Assembly: GCF_015762685.1 (NCBI RefSeq)
Contig: NZ_PEHF01000032.1
Coordinates: 1-52,826, forward strand
Length of the DNA stretch: 52,826 bases
Reading direction: 5' to 3'
Source of the DNA: Candidatus Symbiopectobacterium sp. 'North America'
Lineage (GTDB): Bacteria; Pseudomonadota; Gammaproteobacteria; Enterobacterales; Enterobacteriaceae
The position numbers and the translations under genes were made by a program. Below, in pieces: positions 49,326-52,826 of this stretch. The notes under the pieces were generated by a model. The model had not been told where the DNA came from and ran no database searches. It worked only from the letters and a program-made list of their open reading frames with translations. Within the stretch, counting starts at the first letter, position 1, and each line of letters begins with the position of its first letter.

Positions 49326-50666
49326 ATGGCTGTGTTTCTGACTCAGGAAATCATTCGCAACAAGCGTGATGGCAAGACGTTGAGCGAAGATGAAATTCGT
49401 TTTTTCATCAATGGAATATGCGATAACAGCGTCTCAGAAGGGCAGATCGCCGCGCTGGCGATGACTATCTGTTTTCGCGATATGACCATGGATGAGCGTG
49501 TGGCGCTAAAGCTGGCGATGCGCGATTCGGGCAGCCTATTACACTGGGACGATCTCAACCTGAATGATCCGCTGATGGATAAGCATTCGACGGGCGGCGT
49601 AGGCGATGTCACCTCCCTGATGCTGGGGCCGATGGTGGCGGCGTACGGCGGCTATGTGCCAATGATCTCCGGGCGCGGTTTGGGCCACACGGGCGGCACA
49701 CTGGACAAACTGGAGTCGATACCCGGCCTCAACATTTTCCCGGAAGACGAGCAGTTTCGCGACATTATCCGTCAGGTCGGCGTGGCGATCATCGGGCAAA
49801 CCCGTTCTCTGGCACCTGCCGATAAGCGTTTTTACGCCACGCGTGATATCACCGCAACGGTCGACTCTATCCCATTGATCACCGCCTCAATACTGTGTAA
49901 AAAGCTGGCGGAAGGACTGGATGCGTTGGTGATGGATGTCAAAGTGGGGTCGGGCGCCTTTATGCCCACTTACGCGCTGTCGGAACAGCTGGCGCAATCC
50001 ATCGTTAGCGTAGCAAACCGAGCGGGTTGCCGCACCACGGCACTGTTAACCGACATGAATCAGGTACTGGCATCGAGTGCGGGTAATGCGTTGGAAGTCC
50101 GTGAAGCCGTACGGTTTTTAACGGGTGAGCACCGTAATTCCCGGCTGTATGATGTTACCATGTCGCTTTGCATTGAGATGTTGCTGGCAGGCGGTCTGGC
50201 TGAAAACCCTGATGTGGCGCGCCAGCGTCTGCAAGCGGTGCTGGATAATGGACGCGCCGCTGAAGTATTTGGCCGTATGGTGGCAGTCCTGGGTGGGCCA
50301 ACGGATTTTGTCGAGCAGATGGACGCTTATTTACCGGCAGCCGTGCTCAGTAAACCGGTATTTGCCACCCATAGCGGTGTCGTTACTGCGATGGATACCC
50401 GGGCACTCGGCATGGCGGTGGTCGCGCTAGGCGGCGGGCGTCGTCAGGCGGGGGACGCTATCGATCACAGCGTCGGGTTAGACGCCGTGGTGAGCCTGGG
50501 CGATAGCGTGGACGCCTCGCGTCCACTGGCGGTGATTCATGCTAACAGTGAAACCGCGTGGCAAGCGGCAGCGCAGGCGGTTCGAGCAGCCATCAGCATA
50601 GGTGATGAACCGCCAATAGCCATGCCGATGGTTTATCGCTGTATCGGTGCCGATCAGGCTGATTAA
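49326..50666 (+). CDS. deoA: Thymidine phosphorylase DeoA
   Basis: 446 residues (E. coli 440). Converts thymidine and phosphate to thymine and deoxyribose 1-phosphate. The family signature [16 protein letters not shown] is at about 116-131, the phosphate-binding [10 protein letters not shown] at about 85-94, and the substrate Arg/Ser/Lys region at [20 protein letters not shown] at 49326 follows GGGAGG. Operon with deoC and deoB. Confidence 0.97.
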   Translation: MAVFLTQEIIRNKRDGKTLSEDEIRFFINGICDNSVSEGQIAALAMTICFRDMTMDERVALKLAMRDSGSLLHWDDLNLNDPLMDKHSTGGVGDVTSLMLGPMVAAYGGYVPMISGRGLGHTGGTLDKLESIPGLNIFPEDEQFRDIIRQVGVAIIGQTRSLAPADKRFYATRDITATVDSIPLITASILCKKLAEGLDALVMDVKVGSGAFMPTYALSEQLAQSIVSVANRAGCRTTALLTDMNQVLASSAGNALEVREAVRFLTGEHRNSRLYDVTMSLCIEMLLAGGLAENPDVARQRLQAVLDNGRAAEVFGRMVAVLGGPTDFVEQMDAYLPAAVLSKPVFATHSGVVTAMDTRALGMAVVALGGGRRQAGDAIDHSVGLDAVVSLGDSVDASRPLAVIHANSETAWQAAAQAVRAAISIGDEPPIAMPMVYRCIGADQAD

Positions 50667-50729
50667 CTGCGAGTCACTTAGGCAACATCGAGCAACGCAA
50701 ACGTCGCTTACGAAAAATGAGAGAAAACA

Positions 50730-51953
50730 ATGAAACGTGCATTTATAATGGTTTTGGATTCATTCGGCATCGGTAGCAGCGCGGATGCGGCGCGTTTTGG
50801 CGATGCCGGTTCTGATACCCTTGGTCACATTGCGCAAGCCTGCGCTGAGGGTAAAGCCAATCAAGGTCGTACCGGGCCACTTCATCTGCCGAACTTAACC
50901 CGTTTGGGATTGGGCAAGGCGGCGGAAGCCTCTACCGGACATTTCCCTGCGGGGTTGGATGCGAAGGCAGACATCATCGGTGCGTATGCGCATGCCAGTG
51001 AAATCTCCTCTGGTAAAGACACGCCGTCAGGCCATTGGGAACTGGCAGGGGTGCCGGTGCTGTTCGATTGGGGCTATTTCAGCGATCAGGAAAACAGTTT
51101 CCCGCAGGCATTGCTGGATTTGTTGGTGGAACGGGCCAACCTGCCGGGATATCTGGGGAATTGTCACTCATCCGGCACCGTTATCCTCGAGCAACTGGGT
51201 GAAGAGCACATGAAAACCGGGAAACCGATTTTCTATACCTCGGCCGACTCCGTGTTCCAAATCTCCTGTCACGAAGAGACCTTCGGGCTGGACCGGTTGT
51301 ATGAACTGTGCGAAATCGCGCGCGAGGCCCTTACCGAAGGGGGCTATAACATTGGACGCGTTATCGCTCGCCCCTTTATTGGCGACAAGCCGGAAAACTT
51401 CCAGCGCACCGGTAACCGTCACGACTTGGCCGTCGAACCCCCTGCGCCTACCGTACTGAAAAAACTGGTGGATGAAAAAGGCGGGCAGGTGGTTTCCGTT
51501 GGCAAGATTGCCGATATCTATGCCCAGGTGGGGATCACCAAGAAGGTCAAAGCGACCGGTATTGATGCGTTATTTGATTCCACGCTGAAAGAGATGGATG
51601 CCGCAGGCGACGATACCATCGTGTTTACCAATTTCGTTGATTTTGACTCTTCCTATGGTCACCGACGTGATGTTGCTGGCTATGCAGCGGCGTTGGAACT
51701 GTTCGATCGCCGCTTGCCGGAAATGCTGGCACGGGTTAAACAGGGCGATATTCTGATTCTGACCGCCGATCACGGTTGCGATCCCACCTGGCCGGGCACC
51801 GATCACACCCGTGAACATGTGCCGGTATTGATCTACGGGCCGACGGTGACGCCGGGTTCGCGCGGGCACCGCACCACGTTTGCTGATGTCGGCCAAACGG
51901 TGGCGCACTATTTTGGCGTGTCCGATATGGACTACGGCACCTCGATGCTGTGA
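50730..51953 (+). CDS. deoB: Phosphopentomutase DeoB
   Basis: 407 residues, normal length. Alkaline-phosphatase-like metalloenzyme interconverting (deoxy)ribose 1- and 5-phosphate. Metal ligands in [13 protein letters not shown] (Asp near 10), the phospho-Thr of [12 protein letters not shown] (about 97), and [18 protein letters not shown] near the C-terminus. ATG follows GAGAAAACA. Links DeoA/DeoD products to DeoC. Confidence 0.97.
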   Translation: MKRAFIMVLDSFGIGSSADAARFGDAGSDTLGHIAQACAEGKANQGRTGPLHLPNLTRLGLGKAAEASTGHFPAGLDAKADIIGAYAHASEISSGKDTPSGHWELAGVPVLFDWGYFSDQENSFPQALLDLLVERANLPGYLGNCHSSGTVILEQLGEEHMKTGKPIFYTSADSVFQISCHEETFGLDRLYELCEIAREALTEGGYNIGRVIARPFIGDKPENFQRTGNRHDLAVEPPAPTVLKKLVDEKGGQVVSVGKIADIYAQVGITKKVKATGIDALFDSTLKEMDAAGDDTIVFTNFVDFDSSYGHRRDVAGYAAALELFDRRLPEMLARVKQGDILILTADHGCDPTWPGTDHTREHVPVLIYGPTVTPGSRGHRTTFADVGQTVAHYFGVSDMDYGTSML

Positions 51954-52003
51954 TCGCCGGTATTTACTGAATTCACACGACGTACTCTATAAGGAATCAA
52001 AGA

Positions 52004-52723
52004 ATGGCAACGCCACATATCAATGCGGAAAAAGGGGATTTTGCCGATGTTGTACTGATGCCGGGCGATCCGCTGCGTGCGAAGTACATTGCCGAAACCT
52101 TTTTGGAAAATGCCCGTGAAGTCAACAATGTGCGCGATATGCTGGGTTATACCGGCAACTACAAAGGGCGCGCGATTTCGGTGATGGGGCACGGTATGGG
52201 TATTCCGTCTTGCTCTATCTATACCAAAGAGCTGATCACGGAATACGATGTGAAAACCATCATTCGTGTTGGCTCCTGCGGTGCGGTGCGCGAGGATGTG
52301 AAGTTGTATGACGTGGTGATTGGCATGGGCGCGTGTACGGATTCAAAAGTAAACCGTCTGCGCTTTAAAGATCATGACTTTGCCGCTATTGCCGATTTTG
52401 ATCTGGTGCGTAATGCGGTGGACGCAGCTCAGGATACAGGTATCACCGTTCGGGTGGGTAACCTGTTCTCTGCTGATCTGTTCTACACGCCAGACCCGCA
52501 GATGTTCGACGTGATGGAAAAATACGGCATTCTTGGCGTAGAAATGGAAGCGGCGGGAATTTATGGCGTCGCTGCCGAGTTTGGTGCCAAGGCGTTGGCT
52601 ATTTGCACTGTCTCTGACCATATTCGCACTGGTGAACAGACCACGTCGCATGAACGCCAAACCGAGTTTAACGACATGATTACTATTGCGCTGGAATCTG
52701 TACTGCTGGGCGATCGCCGCTAA
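52004..52723 (+). CDS. deoD: Purine nucleoside phosphorylase DeoD
   Basis: 239 residues, same as E. coli. Hexameric phosphorylase of purine (deoxy)nucleosides. Phosphate-binding residues GDPLRAKY and RVGSCGA; catalytic Asp in [10 protein letters not shown] (about 204-205). ATG follows AAGGAATC. Last gene of the deo operon; a mobile-element terminus begins 21 bases after its stop, but the gene itself is whole. Confidence 0.97.
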   Translation: MATPHINAEKGDFADVVLMPGDPLRAKYIAETFLENAREVNNVRDMLGYTGNYKGRAISVMGHGMGIPSCSIYTKELITEYDVKTIIRVGSCGAVREDVKLYDVVIGMGACTDSKVNRLRFKDHDFAAIADFDLVRNAVDAAQDTGITVRVGNLFSADLFYTPDPQMFDVMEKYGILGVEMEAAGIYGVAAEFGAKALAICTVSDHIRTGEQTTSHERQTEFNDMITIALESVLLGDRR

Positions 52724-52748
52724 TCCGATTCGTAACGGTCATAAAAAT

Positions 52749-52826
52749 CTATGGTCATCCCCGTTTTTGCAACACTGATTTTCGATTGATGTTGGGCTTG
52801 CTTAAATCTATCCGGCGTCTTTATGG
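52749..52826. mobile_element. Second, inverted copy of the mobile-element terminus
   Basis: The reverse complement of 52745-52808 matches bases 1-64 with two differences. Here the element lies just downstream of deoD, between genes. A further 18 bases (52809-52826) belong to its interior. No terminal transposase codons can be identified. Confidence 0.6.

Overview
The window is a chromosomal segment of an Enterobacterales bacterium. Gene order and protein sequences in the backbone follow the Escherichia coli order dacB-greA-yhbY-rlmE-ftsH-folP-glmM-secG-leuU and metY-rimP-nusA-infB-rbfA-truB-rpsO-pnp-nlpI-deaD-yhbW-ubiV-ubiU-ubiT-yhbS-yhbQ almost gene for gene. REP-like palindromes, a HMW-like two-partner adhesin locus and a deoCABD operon placed after yhbQ suggest a plant- or insect-associated lineage (Pectobacteriaceae or a Sodalis relative), but I cannot name the genus.

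Layout. Bases 1-60 and 52749-52826 carry the same sequence in opposite orientation. This looks like the terminus of a multicopy mobile element; the left copy cuts off dacB. Bases 777-7455 hold intact housekeeping genes (greA, yhbY, rlmE, ftsH, folP, glmM, secG) and tRNA-Leu(GAG). Bases 7574-26710, between the leucine and initiator-methionine tRNAs, form an accessory block. It contains (i) an export locus of a TolC-like lipoprotein, a giant DUF4347/Ig-like adhesin, a secreted tail-collar-domain protein, a PqqD-M50 protease-HlyD fusion, a GAF-like/HlyD adaptor and a periplasmic adaptor; (ii) an intact 411-residue protein of unknown function; and (iii) a TpsB/TpsA two-partner pair. Bases 27144-39526 are the metY-nusA-infB, rpsO-pnp and nlpI-deaD translation and RNA-decay cluster. 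Bases 39802-46380 hold cptA and the yhbW-ubiV-ubiU / ubiT-yhbS / yhbQ group. Bases 46670-52723 hold a broken chemoreceptor gene followed by deoC-deoA-deoB-deoD.

The striking property is selective gene decay. Every gene expected to be essential or growth-limiting is open and of normal length. By contrast dacB, the TolC-like gene, the adhesin, the collar protein, the M50-HlyD gene, the adaptor, TpsA, yhbW, ubiU and the chemoreceptor gene all carry in-frame stops, frameshifts or both; ubiV has an apparent internal deletion; and cptA has lost its predicted catalytic threonine and gained a 9-bp repeat array. I count nine in-frame nonsense codons and about eleven frameshifts, none in a core gene. 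Several frameshifts sit in homopolymers and could be sequencing errors. The nonsense codons and the restriction to dispensable genes argue for recent host restriction or loss of selection.

The most interesting system is the export locus at 7574-19662: two membrane-fusion adaptors, a membrane protease fused to a third adaptor, an outer-membrane channel and a large adhesin substrate, with no ABC ATPase visible. It is broken here, but intact relatives would be worth finding.
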